64,000 nt of DNA, taken from positions 124,001 through 188,000 of the forward strand of contig JAQSEB010000105.1 in the NCBI GenBank assembly GCA_030063045.1, in the 5' to 3' direction. How positions within the stretch are numbered: the stretch's first letter is position 1; the number at the start of each line of letters is the position of its first letter. The position numbers and the translations under genes are program-made. The notes beneath the pieces are model-generated. The model saw nothing but the letters and a program-made list of their open reading frames with translations. It made no database searches and was not told the origin of the DNA. Shown here piece by piece: positions 10,411 to 23,683 of this stretch. Origin of the DNA: Pratylenchus scribneri (lineage: Eukaryota > Nematoda > Chromadorea > Rhabditida > Pratylenchidae).

Positions 10411-13400
10411 TCAAGCATCGCATGTGGCATGATATTCAACACGTCGATCAATATCGGCTGCCACTCGTTCGATTTGTTCCGTCAATTGTTTAATGGTACT
10501 TCGGAATCCGCTCATTTCCACGTCCAATGAATCGGCACGTTCAATCAATGCTACAATTTAAATAATTTAAAATTAATTTTCACAATTAATTTTCTCACAT
10601 TTTTTCTCCTCCCGACTTCGATTTATTTTTGCCAACAATTCGGTGGTCCTTTTCCTCAATTGTTCTGCCCTTTGCTTTCTTTCCTCATTGCCACTTTCCT
10701 TTTCCTCCAATTGGCCCAAAACTTTGTTGTAATTTTCCTTTAAAATATTCATAAATATATTTTATTCATTCATCCCAAAAATTCACTTTTAATGCCGAAT
10801 GTTTTGCCTCCACTTGTTTGACCATTTCCATTGCATTTCCGGCACTTTGTGCCGCCGATTTACTGTTCGATGTTATTTTTACGTATTCTGCTTTTAATTG
10901 ATCTGCAAAAATCAAATTTATAAAATTAATTTCCGCCCAAGTTTACCCGTCGTATTTTGTAATTTTTCAATTTTCTCTTTCACTTCTTTTGCCCTTTCTT
11001 CCAATGTGGCCACTTTTTCCTCACTACCGGATAATGATGTTCTTAAATAATAAATTAATTATTAAAAAATTATTTTTTGTTGAGGACTTTGTTTTCTCAA
11101 TGGCCTCCGTTAATTCATCCAATGTTGTTTGCGCACTTTCCTGGGCCTCTGCTGCCTTTTCCAATGCCTCTTTTATATTCAATGTGATATCTACAAAAAT
11201 TGTATAGAATTTTTCAAAATATTTCCCAAAATTCCAACTATGAATTGCCGATGCCTTTTTGCTGGCCATTTCCGCATTCTTTTGTAATTTAAATGCCGTC
11301 GATTTGTTGCCTTTTGTTTCCTCCAATATTTTGTCCGTATCTTTTGCCTCAACAACTTTTTGCCGAATCTAAAATATTCAACACATTTTTAGCATCTTTT
11401 TTTTGGGTTTTACATTCTCTGAAAGTTGGCCAATTTGTTCCTCATTGAATGGAATTGTGATGTTCAAAATTTGGTCAATTTTTGAGCGAATATCCTCCGG
11501 CCTATTCTTTTCCATTTCCAAAAATGCTTTCGTCTCATCAATTTTGGCCACCAGCGCATTTCGAGTTTGATTGAGTCGATCGGCCTAAATATGGATAAAT
11601 TCAATGGGAAATATTTTTCAATTGGATTACCTCCTGTTTTGTCCTTTCAAAGGCTTCTTCCGTTTTTCGACGTGCCTCCTGTGTTTGGGGCAAAACTTCG
11701 CGCACATTCTTCAGAATCTGCAAAAAAGTATGAAATATATTTAAATTGTCATTGTCAGTGCCAACAATAATGTCTAAAAGGGTCTTTCCTTATTCATCCT
11801 ACTGTACCCCCACTTCTTTTCCTAATCATCCCGTCACTCTATCAATTAGGGTTGCGCCCCCGAAGGTCGGGGGTGAGTTGGACGGGGACGGGGATGATCG
11901 GGGATGACACCTTCGGGGACGGGGACGGGGGTGACCTTGACGGGGACCCCCGCGGGGATCCCCGCGGGGGTACGGGGGTGATCTAAATTTTTTAAAAGAC
12001 CTTATTTTTCAGACAAAAAATTTTCTGAAGAAAAATTTACTAAAATTTCAATAAATTATAAGCGTAAATATATTTTACATCGTCATTTATTCCAATTTCC
12101 TATCCAATTTCTTCCGCAATAAAACCAGATTTTGTTGGTTCCAATTGAAAATCATCCAAATTTGCTTTTACAACTAAAATTTGACGGAAGTTTCTTGGAA
12201 AACTTTTAAATAAAATCAACTATATGACGAGATATGATGAAGTCAGATTTTTGTTTCCTAAATTAGCTATAGGAAGTGATTTTCGTAAATCTTTGATTGG
12301 GAATTGCATACTTAATAATAGAAAAGTTTAGGTTGAGATCATTTCTATCTCGGCTATTTCCGTATCAGCAATTTTGACGAACCATAGTTCATCAATCATC
12401 ATCCAAATAACCAATCAGAATGTTTAAAGTGCATCTTATAGCCCAATTATTAGCTATCTATTGATATATTGTTCATAAAAAACTGTAATGTTTTGGCTAA
12501 GTTATGGCCATAAATACAAAAATAAAGGCGGTTTTTCAAAGTTTTTGGACAAAAATTGGCCAAAACTTACATATTTAGATAATCAACATACCAATGGATA
12601 GCCAATATTAGGGCTATTAAACTTACTTTAGATCTTTTAAATTGTTTAATTGGGTGGCGAGCTGCAACTCGTCAAATTCGCTGACTGAGATGGAAGTGGC
12701 GAGATGGAAATGTCCCTCGCCGAAAAAGTTTCAATAGCCTTGCAGCGAAAAATATTAGCCAGATAAAGCCGCGCAGCGAAAAATTTTTACCGCCCTACAG
12801 AAATCTGCACAAAATTTCTTTATCTTATCCCATTTTCCTTGAAAAATCCAATAATATGGGGTGCATGTTCACCCCCGTACCCCCGCGGGGGTGAGCTTTC
12901 GGGGACGGGGATTTACGGGGATGGACCTTCGGGGACGGGGACGGGGGTGAGGCCCAAAATCCTCGGGGATCCCCGTCGGGGGTGGCCCCCGCGGGGACGG
13001 GGGCGCAACCCTACTATCAATCAAATATTGCCCCAATCTCTGTCTTTTTAAAGCCACCCCTTTTTTCCTCTTTTAATGCTGTTTCCCTTCACATTTTATT
13101 TTATCACATTTTTACGCACATAATAATAAATAATAATTTAAAATCGAATTTTTCCCTATCTCCCTATCCCGTTATGTGCCATTTGGCGTAGACCAAACCA
13201 CTTTCCTAGATTTTGACTAATAAATATATTTTTGAAAATATTTGTCCCCACCTCTTCAGCCTCTTTTTGTTTTGCCTGCACTTTTTCCATTGCCTCTTTT
13301 GCAAATTCCTGGGCTTGTGCCGCTTTTGACACTGACCCGGAGCATGAAGTGCCACCACAATGCGAACATTTTGGGCCGGGTCCACCGCAAATTGAATCGC

Positions 13401-16400
13401 ATGGCTCAGATTTGGCGCCGCAAACTTCCAAATTTAAATCGGGAATTCCTTCGCCAATTGAGGTTATCTAAATAAAACACAAATTAAAATGTTTTTATAT
13501 TTCGCCGTACCGTTTTGCCAATATCCTCCAATCGTGCTTTATTCTCGTCATATTGCCTATCAAAATCACGTTTGTGCTCATTCAACAATTGTTCCGCCCT
13601 CAATCTGTCCGTTTCTGAATGCCCAATTCTCTCCAATTGTTGGGTAATTTGTCTTTCGGCATCAGCCGATCTTCGACTGCTTTCCTCCACAATTTCGGCT
13701 GCTCCCTAAAATTTCGATTTTATCCATAAATTTATTTATTTATTTGCCCACTTTTGTGTCCCCTCGACGAATATTGTCCGCTTTTGCCGTCAAATTATCT
13801 GCCAATTGGCTAATTTTTCGTGTACTTTCATTCAATGCCCGCACTGCTTCCTCTGCCAAATTCACTTCCGTACTAATTCGAGTCTAAAGCAAATATTTAA
13901 ATATTATTTTGCCAATAATAATCTCACCACTCTTTGGTTTTTCTCAGCCAACATTTCGCGTGTTGAATCAATTTGTGATTGGAGTGAGTCCATTTGGCGA
14001 CGAAGTTGGTCCAAATCTTCCTACAAAAATTGAATTTAAAATAAAATTCAAATGAAATTGTTGCCTTTGTGATGTTCACCGCCTCCAACTGCCTTTTCAC
14101 ATCCGCAATTTGCTTTTCCATTTGCACAAAACTGTCATCATATTCCGATGAAATTCCTATTAAAATGAAATAATATTATGGATAGTATTTACTATTTAAT
14201 TTTGGCAAAAAAATGCAGAAAATGACGAAAAAAGAAGCTTTTTTTGTGTCGAAAAAATAATTTTTGTGGCCATTTAACTAGGCCAGATCAGTACAATTCC
14301 TATGTTTCCTATGTTCCAAAAGCCAATTAATCTAAACCTAAACTTAAAACTAATTATTAGTCTTGATCTATGGGCTAAAGTAGTTTAGGCTCTCGCCCCG
14401 GACTTTCCGGAAACCTAGCCTCCAGTAGCCCAATAGGGATTAGAGGCGAATCAACTTTAAAATATTCTTTATTAATTGTGCAGAGAAATGTAATAAAAAG
14501 TGAAGGATAATAAATCATAAGAGAAAGAAAAAGGATGGGCTTAAAAAGGCAGATTGGGGCAATAACTGATTGATGGGGTGATGGTGATAGCTGATGGGGC
14601 GATTAGGCAAAAACTGAGGGTACAGTAGGTCAAATAGGAAAGGTCCGTTGGCATTGGCACTAATATTAAACTCCAACATTTTGTTATGGCCAAATAATAA
14701 TAGCCTTATTAAAAAGGATTATTTTTACAAGAAAAGTTTTTGCCATTTTCAGCATTTTTTGATATATTCCCTTATTTATTTATCCATTTTGTGTTCATCA
14801 TTCCCACCTGTATCCTCAATATTGTTCGCCCTATCAATTAGCATTTCCAAATCATTTTTCAATGTTTGCAAAATTGCATCCCAATTGTCGAAACATTCGC
14901 CGCAGGCTTGGCAATGAGGCCATTGGCCGGTGTAGCCTCGGGCACATTCATTGCATTTTGGTCCACCACTGCCCGGTTTACAAATGCATGTCCCATTGTT
15001 TCGATGGCATTGCAGCGTTTGTGACCCATATGAATCGCATTCACAACGTTGGCATTCCCCGTTGACTGGGTCACCTTTAAAATTAAATTAAATATCATTT
15101 TCGCCAAAAAATATTGAAAGTGCCAAAAAATGAGTACATAATAATAATAATAAAATAATTATAATTGTTTAAGAGTTTTCTTACATTTACAAACCATATA
15201 TCAAATTGGATAAAGCTCATTAAGGCGCAGCAAATGGTATATAATTTTTCATGGTTTTGTCAAAATTATAAAGGGGTTTAAGCGGTTTAACCAATTTAGT
15301 TTTGGTTCAACTATGTTAGAATTGGTTAAACATAAAATAAAACATAATTAAATGCTGCGTCTAGACGAGACTTATTGATTGATTCTAGGTTTAATGAGTC
15401 AAGAATAAATTGCCGAACCATTAAAAAATTAAATATATTTATTTTTTATATTTCTCATCAATTTTGCCCCAATTCCTCCTCACCCCAATATAAATCTTGG
15501 CAATCCGAGCAAGTTCGACCGCCCCTTCCCTGTTTGCAATGGCATTGTCCATCAATATCATTGCATTTCATGTAGGGTTCGCCGGTGCTTGGATCCGTGT
15601 TCACTCCATTTGCGTCGCAATTGCATGCGGAACAGCCTAATTAATTTAATAAAGGATAATAAAAGTGCACCCATTTTTGCCTTTTCCACTGGCCAAATCA
15701 TAATGCAATGGGGCGCATTGATCGCATTGAAGACCAATCACATTTGGGAAACACGGACATTGGCCGTTGATTCGATCGCAAGGACCGGCACTTTCATTCG
15801 TGCCCAAATGATTGCAAACACAACGGGCACATTGCCGGATGCGGGCATCCCCAAAGAATCCGTCCAAACAATGTTGGCATTGGTCCCCTCCGGTGTTGTA
15901 CAAACATTTGAGACAATCTCCGGTGGTTGGATCACAACTTGTTGGCACCTTTTTTGGGGGAATATTTTGCATTTAAATTTAATTTTGATGCCAAACATTG
16001 AAGTCAATATTTCCATTGCAATCACATTTTTCGCATGAACCGCCAATTTCACGGGGATTTCCCCAAAAGTTCACTTCACATTTGTCGCAATATTGGCCAA
16101 TATATCCATGGCTAAATAATTATTAAAATAATTTAATGAATTAATTGTAATGCCCACCGGCAATTGCAAACAACTGTTTGATTTTGTGGGGCAATATAGC
16201 AAGTGTCGGCATGTTGGAAACCGGAACCAGGTCCTCCTTAAATTAAATTGTTTTTTTCTTCAAATTCCCTGATTTAAATTGTTATTTTTACTCAAATATA
16301 CTAAAATAAAAAAGAGAACTATCGTAAATTCACTTTAATTCCATACTCACTAATAATACCACACATTTAAATGGGGTAAAAATAATTCCCCTTGGGGTAA

Positions 16401-19400
16401 TAAAAGAATATTTACGGCAAATTCGAAAAATAAAATTTTTGAGGCCAATAAAAAATCAAATTAGTCTTCTTTTAGATATCTATGCTCCGAAAGTTATGCC
16501 CTAATCTAAATTTAACCCTCCTAAGCATGATCTTTAAGCCCCAACTTTTTTATGTCCAAATTATTCGGCCTTAAATAGATTATTTTTTTTCGATACTAAA
16601 AGTTCTGAAAATTCAGTAATTTAAGTAATTTTCATAAACCATATGATGGGCACCTGGGCATGGACACGGTTTGCATGGAATGCCAACACCCAACCGTGGG
16701 TCTCCATAATATCCGTCCACGCATCTTTCACAATGCGCTCCATCCGTCAAATTTCGGCAATCAATGCAGGCCCCGGTGCGTTGGTCACAAATTGAGGCAT
16801 GTCCATTGCATTGGCATGTTCGGCATTCGGGGAAATTCCTTCAAAAAAAAACAGATAAATTTATATTTTGAATTGGAATTCAAACCAAAATCCAGGTTGG
16901 CATTGATTGCATTGTCTGCCAGTGATGCCCCTTTCTCTGCATTCACATTGGCCCGATTGTTTGTCGCATGCGTTGGACAATGCACCAACTGAATCGCAAT
17001 CACATGGAGAACAACCGGATGGGCCAAATCCATAAGTGCCAACCGCACAACGATCACAACTAAAATGGACAATAATAACAATTATGGATAATAAAACTAT
17101 CAATGCCATAATGCTTAGGGACTTTTCCTATTCATCCTACTATACCCCCACTTTTTGTTTTTACCCAATCTCCCTGTCACTCTATCAATCAAATATTGCC
17201 CCAAATCTGCCTTTTAACTTTTAATAACCATCCTTTTTCCACTACTTCTTATGTTTTTTGCCCTTCACATTTTAACAAATTTTCCCTCACGAAATAAATA
17301 ATAATTTAAAGTTGAGTGTCCCTTTATCCTTATCCCGTTCATTGGGCCAATGGTGGATTATTAGGCCTTCAGAAGACCCCAAACAACATTAGCCCTAGAT
17401 CTTTACTCTAGATTAGGACTAAAAAACAATTTATAAGATATTCATTAAATTTGATGAGGGCCAGCAGGCCAACTTTTCGCCGTTTATAATAATTCATTAA
17501 ATTAATTAATCGATTTTGTATAGTTTGGTACCAAATTATAAAGCACACTTTTGACTATCCTATGATATTGTTTTTATTTAGATTGGTCCAAAATTGAAAG
17601 AATTATTCACATAAAAACTATCGAAAATGGAAAATGATCTTTATTTTGGATTAGCAAATTTTTTAGTGGTTTTTTAGGCAAAAATTCAGCAATTTTTAAT
17701 CAATTTAAATAAAATTATTATTATTTGATAGCTAACAGTCTGTCCTTTAATCTAATTCCGTGCTTCTTTGTATGAATTATTATAAATGTCGTTGACTGTT
17801 CCAATCTATAATGAGGCTCACCGTCGTCCAACTACATTTGGTTTGCATTCACATTGTCCACCTTTTGGATCGCAAATGCCCGATGTTGAGCCAGTCAAAT
17901 CACAATCACAACTCATTGCCTCACCAAAAATGATGCCATTTATTAGGCAAACAAATTCCAAACAAGGAGTTGGCATTTGATCGGGCGGCGTTCTGGCCAA
18001 TGTTTGTGCCCGGCATTGATATCTGTGAAATCGGGATACATGAATATTGATTGAATATAATGAAAATATAACAGATAATTCTGGAAATCGGTTAACTGGG
18101 AATTGGTTAATTCGCGGAATTAAGCTAGGATTGCTTATTTCGAGAATTTCGCACATCATAAAGACCCAGGAATAGGCTCATTCGACTTGGAATGGACAAT
18201 TTAGTCTATGAAATTTCAATTTCAAACTGATTTAATAAGTTTTATAATTTCGGGTTTTAAACCGGTTTAAATAGTGTATGGATATGACTAGGTTATAGCC
18301 GGCAAAGATTTCGGACTAGGTTAAGAAAAAATGCAATACTATGTATACCCAAAATTAGCTACAATGAGTTTTTGCTTATTCACCGGAATTAACGAATGAA
18401 TTAGTTTACCGTTCATAGATTTGCTTTTTGTAGTTGGCCATTTCACTTCCTTGGAAAATATCCAATGAATCTGTGGGCGGAACAACCACCAATGAATCAA
18501 TCAATGCCTTTAAATTATTCAATTTTTATTTCATTTATTTTTATTTTTTCACTTGTGCTTGTCTATCCGGATAGCCAGTTCGTTTGTCGCCAAAATAAAC
18601 TCGAATTTCATATCGGACACCGGATTCGAGACAAACTGCCGGATAAATTTCCACATAACGATTTCGGGGAGTCAATCGAGCAATGAGGAAATCATCGGAG
18701 GGAATTATATTCGCGCAAATTCCATCCGGACTTGGGTCACCGGGCCGCACAATTGTCACTTTCACATCTTCCCAGCCAACAACATCTGTGGAAATGATAA
18801 TTATTAAACATTATTTAACATAAATTCCAAATGTTTTAGAAAGTGCCAAATTTCTATACTAAAAATGGCCATAGACTAGACAAATAAGAAGGAATTTATC
18901 TGTAATTTTATATTATCATATTCATTCTATATACTCGAATAATGCTGGCCAATTGAACAATCTTCTAAGCTATTAATAAAATTTACACCATTGATTCCAT
19001 TTATAGGGTATTTTATATCAAAATGATTACAAATAGCCAGTAAATTATGACCAAAAATCAGCCCAATTTTGGTCTTTTTGACTTTTTTTTATGGTAAAAA
19101 CTTTTTACAATTTCTAATAATATATATTTGCAAAAATATGAAAAATTGATTTATAGTGCATAAATTTCGTTCTATCATTAGTTTCAAGCGCCATAAAAAG
19201 TAATTTAATATATTCTGCGCATTTGTCGCCACATTACCTTCTGGATCGAGTTCATATCGGAGCACCAAATTGTAATGGCCAGTGTTGAGCAAATTCTCCA
19301 CAACAAAACTCAAATTTGTGTTCTCCCGAATTCGAACAAATCCTTCGCCCGACCATGTCCACGGCCTGTCCACCGACATTTCCCTGGGCACAATTTCCGC

Positions 19401-22400
19401 ATTTGGTGGTAAATTTGAGAATTCCGCCTAAATGTTCTCATTATTGGATATTCCTTCAATTTTTTCACCTCAAATGTATATTTATCAATGTACGGACAAT
19501 AAAAGCCACTTTCCGTTGTGTTGCACCGGCGTCCACTATAATTGGGCCGACATTTGCATTGTCCCTCCAAAAGGTCACATTGATTATCGTAGGCACCGCC
19601 CGAATCACAATCACTGCAAAAAATGGATGAATTATTTGGATTTTGGAATGAAAATTGAACGTGGCTCCGTTATACTATCAGGAATTGAACCAATTTTAAT
19701 AATTTTAATAACAAATAAAGGAGAAGATTGTTGGCTTTCAAATGTGATATTAATTATATCTAAATTGATTCAGAATCTGCGAAATTAAAACTTTCAAGAT
19801 GTCTTTTATTATTAATTAGGAAATTTCCAGTGATTTCAATTCTGAATCAATTTAAATAAAAATTAATATAAAAAAACCAAAAATTTGGCCAAATTTGATA
19901 AATATTTTGATTCTAAAATTATCAAAACCATCCGTTATAATTTTGTTATAAACGGCTCCAAGTTAGGGTGTTCCTGCTATGTTGAACACTGACCAAGGTT
20001 TGCATCCATTTGGGTCATCGGCACTCAGTCCATAATGTTCGGGCAAACATCGATCGCACGATTCGCCCACAACATTTGGTTTACAAGTGCATTGTCCGGT
20101 CACTTTATCGCAACCCTCATTGCCAAATGTGCCAATCAAATTGCATGAACATGGACGGCATCCATCCGGGTCGTGTTCTTGCAAATCCCAGAATCCATTT
20201 TTGCAACGGTCACAGCTGAATGAATAAAAAATAATATAAAAAATAAATATTCAAAATAAGAATTAGAATGATGTCTTTATTTGCTATTGGGGATTCGGTA
20301 ATTGGGGATAGAATGGTTTTAATGATTAATTTGTATAGTTTTTAATAGATTTAAAATTAGCTAAAAATGATATCAAAAAATTGTCAAATATTGGATATTT
20401 AACTATTTTGGACTAAAAAGGCCAGAAACAAAGTAAATTTAACAGTTTTTGGCCATAAATCAATAAATTTCCAAAATGCATTTGATTCATTTTTGTAGAA
20501 AATATTCTGTCTATTAAAATGCTATTAAATTAACTCAGCAGATTTATCACCATCTACACTAAACAATTTCATCCCCAATTATCATACTCCATTTGAATTA
20601 AACCCACTTTGGTCCGGCCGTATTATTTTTGCAATAACATTTTCCGGCAACCAATCCCCTTTCCGGGTCCTCTTCGCCCTCGCAAATTCCATCATATGTG
20701 GAGCCTCGTCGATCACATTGGCAAGGGCGGCAAACATATGGGTCACGAATTGTTCTAAAAAAATTCTAAATTTTTGGAACATTCTGCTTGGCTTTACCTT
20801 TGTGGATCCCTGTAATAGTATGGTTTGCATTGTTCACAATTCTTTCCCATTGTATTGTGTTGGCAATCATCGCAAACACCGCCCGAAGTGAATCCGGATG
20901 CATTGTAGATGGCCCAATCAAAATGGCAACTAAAATAAATAAATGAAAACTGGCGGCCTTTTCTATTTCTCCTACCGTACCCCCACTTTTTGCCCAATCA
21001 CCCGCCTATCACTCTATCAATCAAATATTGCCCCAACCTACCTTTCTAAATCCATCCTCTTCCACCAAAATTTTCATTTTTTGTGACGTTCCTGCTGTTA
21101 TCACATTTTTTCCCGAACAATAGATAAATAATGATTTTAAAGGTTCTTTCCCTTCAAATCCCTATACCATTTTTTTGGCCACTAGAAACCTGGTCTCTGG
21201 CGAAGGCCCAGGGTAAAGCCTAGGCTCATTCTCGCCCCAAATAACTTTAGCCCTAGTTTAGGACAATAAAATCAAACACATAAAAAATGGAATAAATTAA
21301 TTAATGATACTATTTTGGTATTTGTTTCAAAATGATTTTTTTGAGGCCAAATAATTTGGCCAAATTTGGCTTTTAAAATTTCTATGCTTCGAGTACTAAT
21401 TAAGCCCTAATTTTAACTTAACCCTAAACCTGATGCTAAAGCCAACACTTTTTATGGCCAAGTTATATTGCCTCAAAAAAGATTTTGACACGAAATTTTT
21501 TTTGATAAATTTAATCATTTTCAGTTAATATTCCCCTTTAATGAATTCCCACCGAATTGCGTGATCATTGCATTCGCATCTTTTGCATTCATTCGATTGT
21601 TCCCCAATCCCAGGTCTCCATGGTGAATCATTGTAAAAATCCTGGCAATCATCGCAATTCAATCCCTTCGTATTGTGCGTACATTCACATTTGCCATGGA
21701 CCATATCCGGCAATCTAAATAAATAAAAATATAATTTATTTGTTAATTTTGTGTCAATGAGAATAATGCCTAAAAGGATCTTTCCTATTTGTCCTACTAT
21801 ACCCAATTTTTTGCCAAATCACTCTGTCATCATATCAGTCAAATATTGCCCCAATCTGCTTTTTTTAAATCCGCCCTTTTCCTTCCCTTATGCTTTTTAT
21901 TTTAACCCCACACTATTGTCACATTTTCCCGCACAATTAATAAAGAAAAATTTAAAGTTGGATTCACCCCTAATCCCATCCCATTCATTTGGCCACTGGG
22001 AGATTTAGGTCTCCGGCGAGCGTCCCAAATAAACTTTAGCTCTAAATTAGGGCTAATATTAATTTACTTTGCCGAATGTGGTGGTTCATCGCCCACTGGA
22101 ACACATCGTTGGGCATGTCCATAGCAGGAACATGAACCGCGCACAACCAATTCATAGACCGCATACCTTTTTAATATGGAATTATTGATTGCAATTAATT
22201 AATTAATTCACCAATATTTCTCATCTATTTCCGGCCTATAATCCAGCAAATCATCGCCCAATGTGTGCAATTTGGTGAAATTAATTCGTAAATTTGTGAT
22301 TTTTAACAATTCCGCAATTTCGGGCGCATAAGGATCCTCCGTTGGAATATGCGGTGAAATCACTTTGTAGACCAACTGAAGTGAAGGAAAATTTGAATAT

Positions 22401-23683
22401 TCCTTCTGGCATTTATGTTTACCTCTCCCCCCGTCGACGGGGCCATATCACTGTATTTTCTGGTGCAAATCACATCACTATGATTTCGGGGAGGTCCTTC
22501 CGGGATTGTTGGATATGAGGCGGAACAATCGTAGGCAAAATAGCGATAAATTGACCTTCAAATGAAATTAATAAAATTAATCAAATATTAGCCATAATTT
22601 TGACCAAGTTTTGCCAAAATCTTTGGATCGTTCAATGAACATTGCGGCCGGCCGAAATGATCGAAAAATCATAATCAAATGAGTGAAATGGAATTCGGCC
22701 TCCAAATCCAGACGAATTGTCACATTCTTTGGGGCAAAGGGAATAATGCAAAAATAAATTCAATTCCATTTTACTTGGACTCCATTCTCGGATTGCCACC
22801 AATTTCGGGTCCTCTCCTCGTAATTTTCTTTCACAACATTTTCAATTCGATGGCTAAATCGGCCTTGGCCCCCCGGTGACCAAGGTTGCATTGAATTACA
22901 CCAAAAGCATTTTGAATCATGCTCCAAGTCCGAAACAATGCAATAACGCTGCCTTTCCCGGAGTCCTTTAAATTTATTATTTTTTAAATTGAATTGATTG
23001 TGGGAGAGAATATATGATTGAGATGATTTTATTCTTGGTCATTTAGGTCTCAACGAATCTGACGATCTTCACTCAGTTCATCAGCAAAGTAATCAATTCA
23101 ATTCAAATGATCTATAATGCATTTAATAGCCCAAAATGTTAGCTACCAATTGGTTTATTATTCATCCAAAACTAAAGTTTTTTAATCAAAATATGCCCAT
23201 AAATACAAAAATAATGGCAATTTTTCTATTTTTTGGCCATAACTTGACAAAACTATACAATGTTGGATGATCAAATCAATATACAAATGGATAGTCAACA
23301 TTTTTGGCTATTAAATGCACTTTTGATCATTTGAATTTATTATTTTCCTGAGAGCTATGGTTCGTCAATTTCGGGCCGAAATTGCTGACTGAGATTGAAA
23401 ATGTCCCATTTTGGAAATTTGTACCGCAAGTTGATGTGGCCGACAATTTGTGTTTTCGGCCAATTAGCAAATTGCCAGTGGCCGGATAGCATGACCTGTC
23501 CATGCAAAGGTCCTCTTCCTCAAAGGCGGCATATGGGAGGACGGAGGGGGGCAAAAGGCAAAAAAAGATGAGCAAAATTGGAAAAAGTTCGGGAAAAGGA
23601 GCAAATATTTTTTGGAGAGGATGCCGAATTATTGGAGGAAAAGTGGCGGAAGGGGGATGATGGCCTGGTGATTTTTTGCCCAT
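10411..23683 (-). CDS. lam-1: Laminin beta subunit (LAM-1-like), complete
   Basis: Thirty-five exons from 23683 down to 10411 sum to 5,439 nt, in phase throughout, giving 1,812 aa (human LAMB1 is 1,786). A hydrophobic signal segment (about residues 32-53) precedes [20 protein letters not shown], the laminin beta LN start. The LN domain (to about 300) includes NWWQSENGV and [16 protein letters not shown] repeats follow, then the beta-type laminin IV (LF) domain (about 592-766, e.g. [18 protein letters not shown]), more LE repeats to about 1215, and coiled coil. A six-Cys beta-knob lies at about 1415-1486 and a terminal Cys sits in HATCDA. Laminin trimers polymerise through LN domains in basement membranes. 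One intron (14064-14021) appears to be GC-AG. Introns hold many repeats. Confidence 0.95.
11847..13013. mobile_element. hAT-like non-autonomous transposon (1,167 bp, 8-bp TSD)
   Basis: Terminal inverted repeats begin TAGGGTTGCGCCCCCG at both ends (11847 and, inverted, 13013). The flanks carry an exact 8-bp duplication CTATCAAT (11839-11846 and 13014-13021). Other copies of the host repeat have the uninterrupted sequence here, so the empty site is known. YAGGG termini with 8-bp TSDs are the hAT superfamily signature. GGGGACGGGGACGGGGG-type subterminal repeats lie just inside both ends. No transposase ORF is present, so the element is non-autonomous. Confidence 0.85.
12355..12700. repeat. Palindromic MITE-like segment inside the hAT-like element
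   Basis: Its two halves are imperfect inverted repeats: AAGTGCATCTTATAGCCC on one side and, inverted, near GGGCTATTAAACTTACTTT on the other. It resembles 23041-23395 along its length, including GGCCATAAATACAAAAATAA-like text at the centre. Confidence 0.6.
14318..14650 (-). repeat. Repeat family R1, inverted copy
   Basis: Reverse-oriented copy in a lam-1 intron: the family tail (CCTAGATTAGGAC-like, GCTCTCGCCCC) comes first and the inverted head (GTACAGTAGGTCAAATAGGA) last. Confidence 0.65.
17105..17415 (+). repeat. Repeat family R1 copy in a lam-1 intron
   Basis: Begins GGGACTTTTCCTATTCATCC, includes CTCTATCAATCAAATATTGC and ends near CTCTAGATTAGGACTAA. About 310 bp. Confidence 0.85.
20950..21275 (+). 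repeat. Repeat family R1 copy in a lam-1 intron
   Basis: Head TTTTCTATTTCTCCTACCGT, the conserved CACTCTATCAATCAAATATT core, and tail with CTCATTCTCGCCCC and TTTAGCCCTAG. Same orientation as most copies. Confidence 0.85.
21769..22055 (+). repeat. Repeat family R1 copy in a lam-1 intron
   Basis: Head CTAAAAGGATCTTTCCTATT, core ATCAGTCAAATATTGCCCC, tail TTTAGCTCTAAATTAGGGC. Slightly shorter than the other copies. Confidence 0.85.
23041..23395. repeat. Palindromic MITE-like element in lam-1 intron 1
   Basis: Inverted arms: TGCATTTAATAGCCCAAAAT on the left and, inverted, TTTTTGGCTATTAAATGCAC on the right, with outer arms of CTGACTGAGAT type. It is related to the segment inside the hAT-like element at 12355-12700. 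Confidence 0.65.

Larger units (their letters stand above)
11768..13215 (+). repeat. Intronic ~300-bp repeat family R1, copy split by a hAT-like insertion
   Basis: The left part (11768-11846) carries the family head CTTTCCTTATTCATCCTACT and the right part (13014-13215) continues with CTATCAATCAAATATTGCCC. The halves are separated by the hAT-like element, with CTATCAAT duplicated at the junctions. Lies in a lam-1 intron. Confidence 0.85.
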
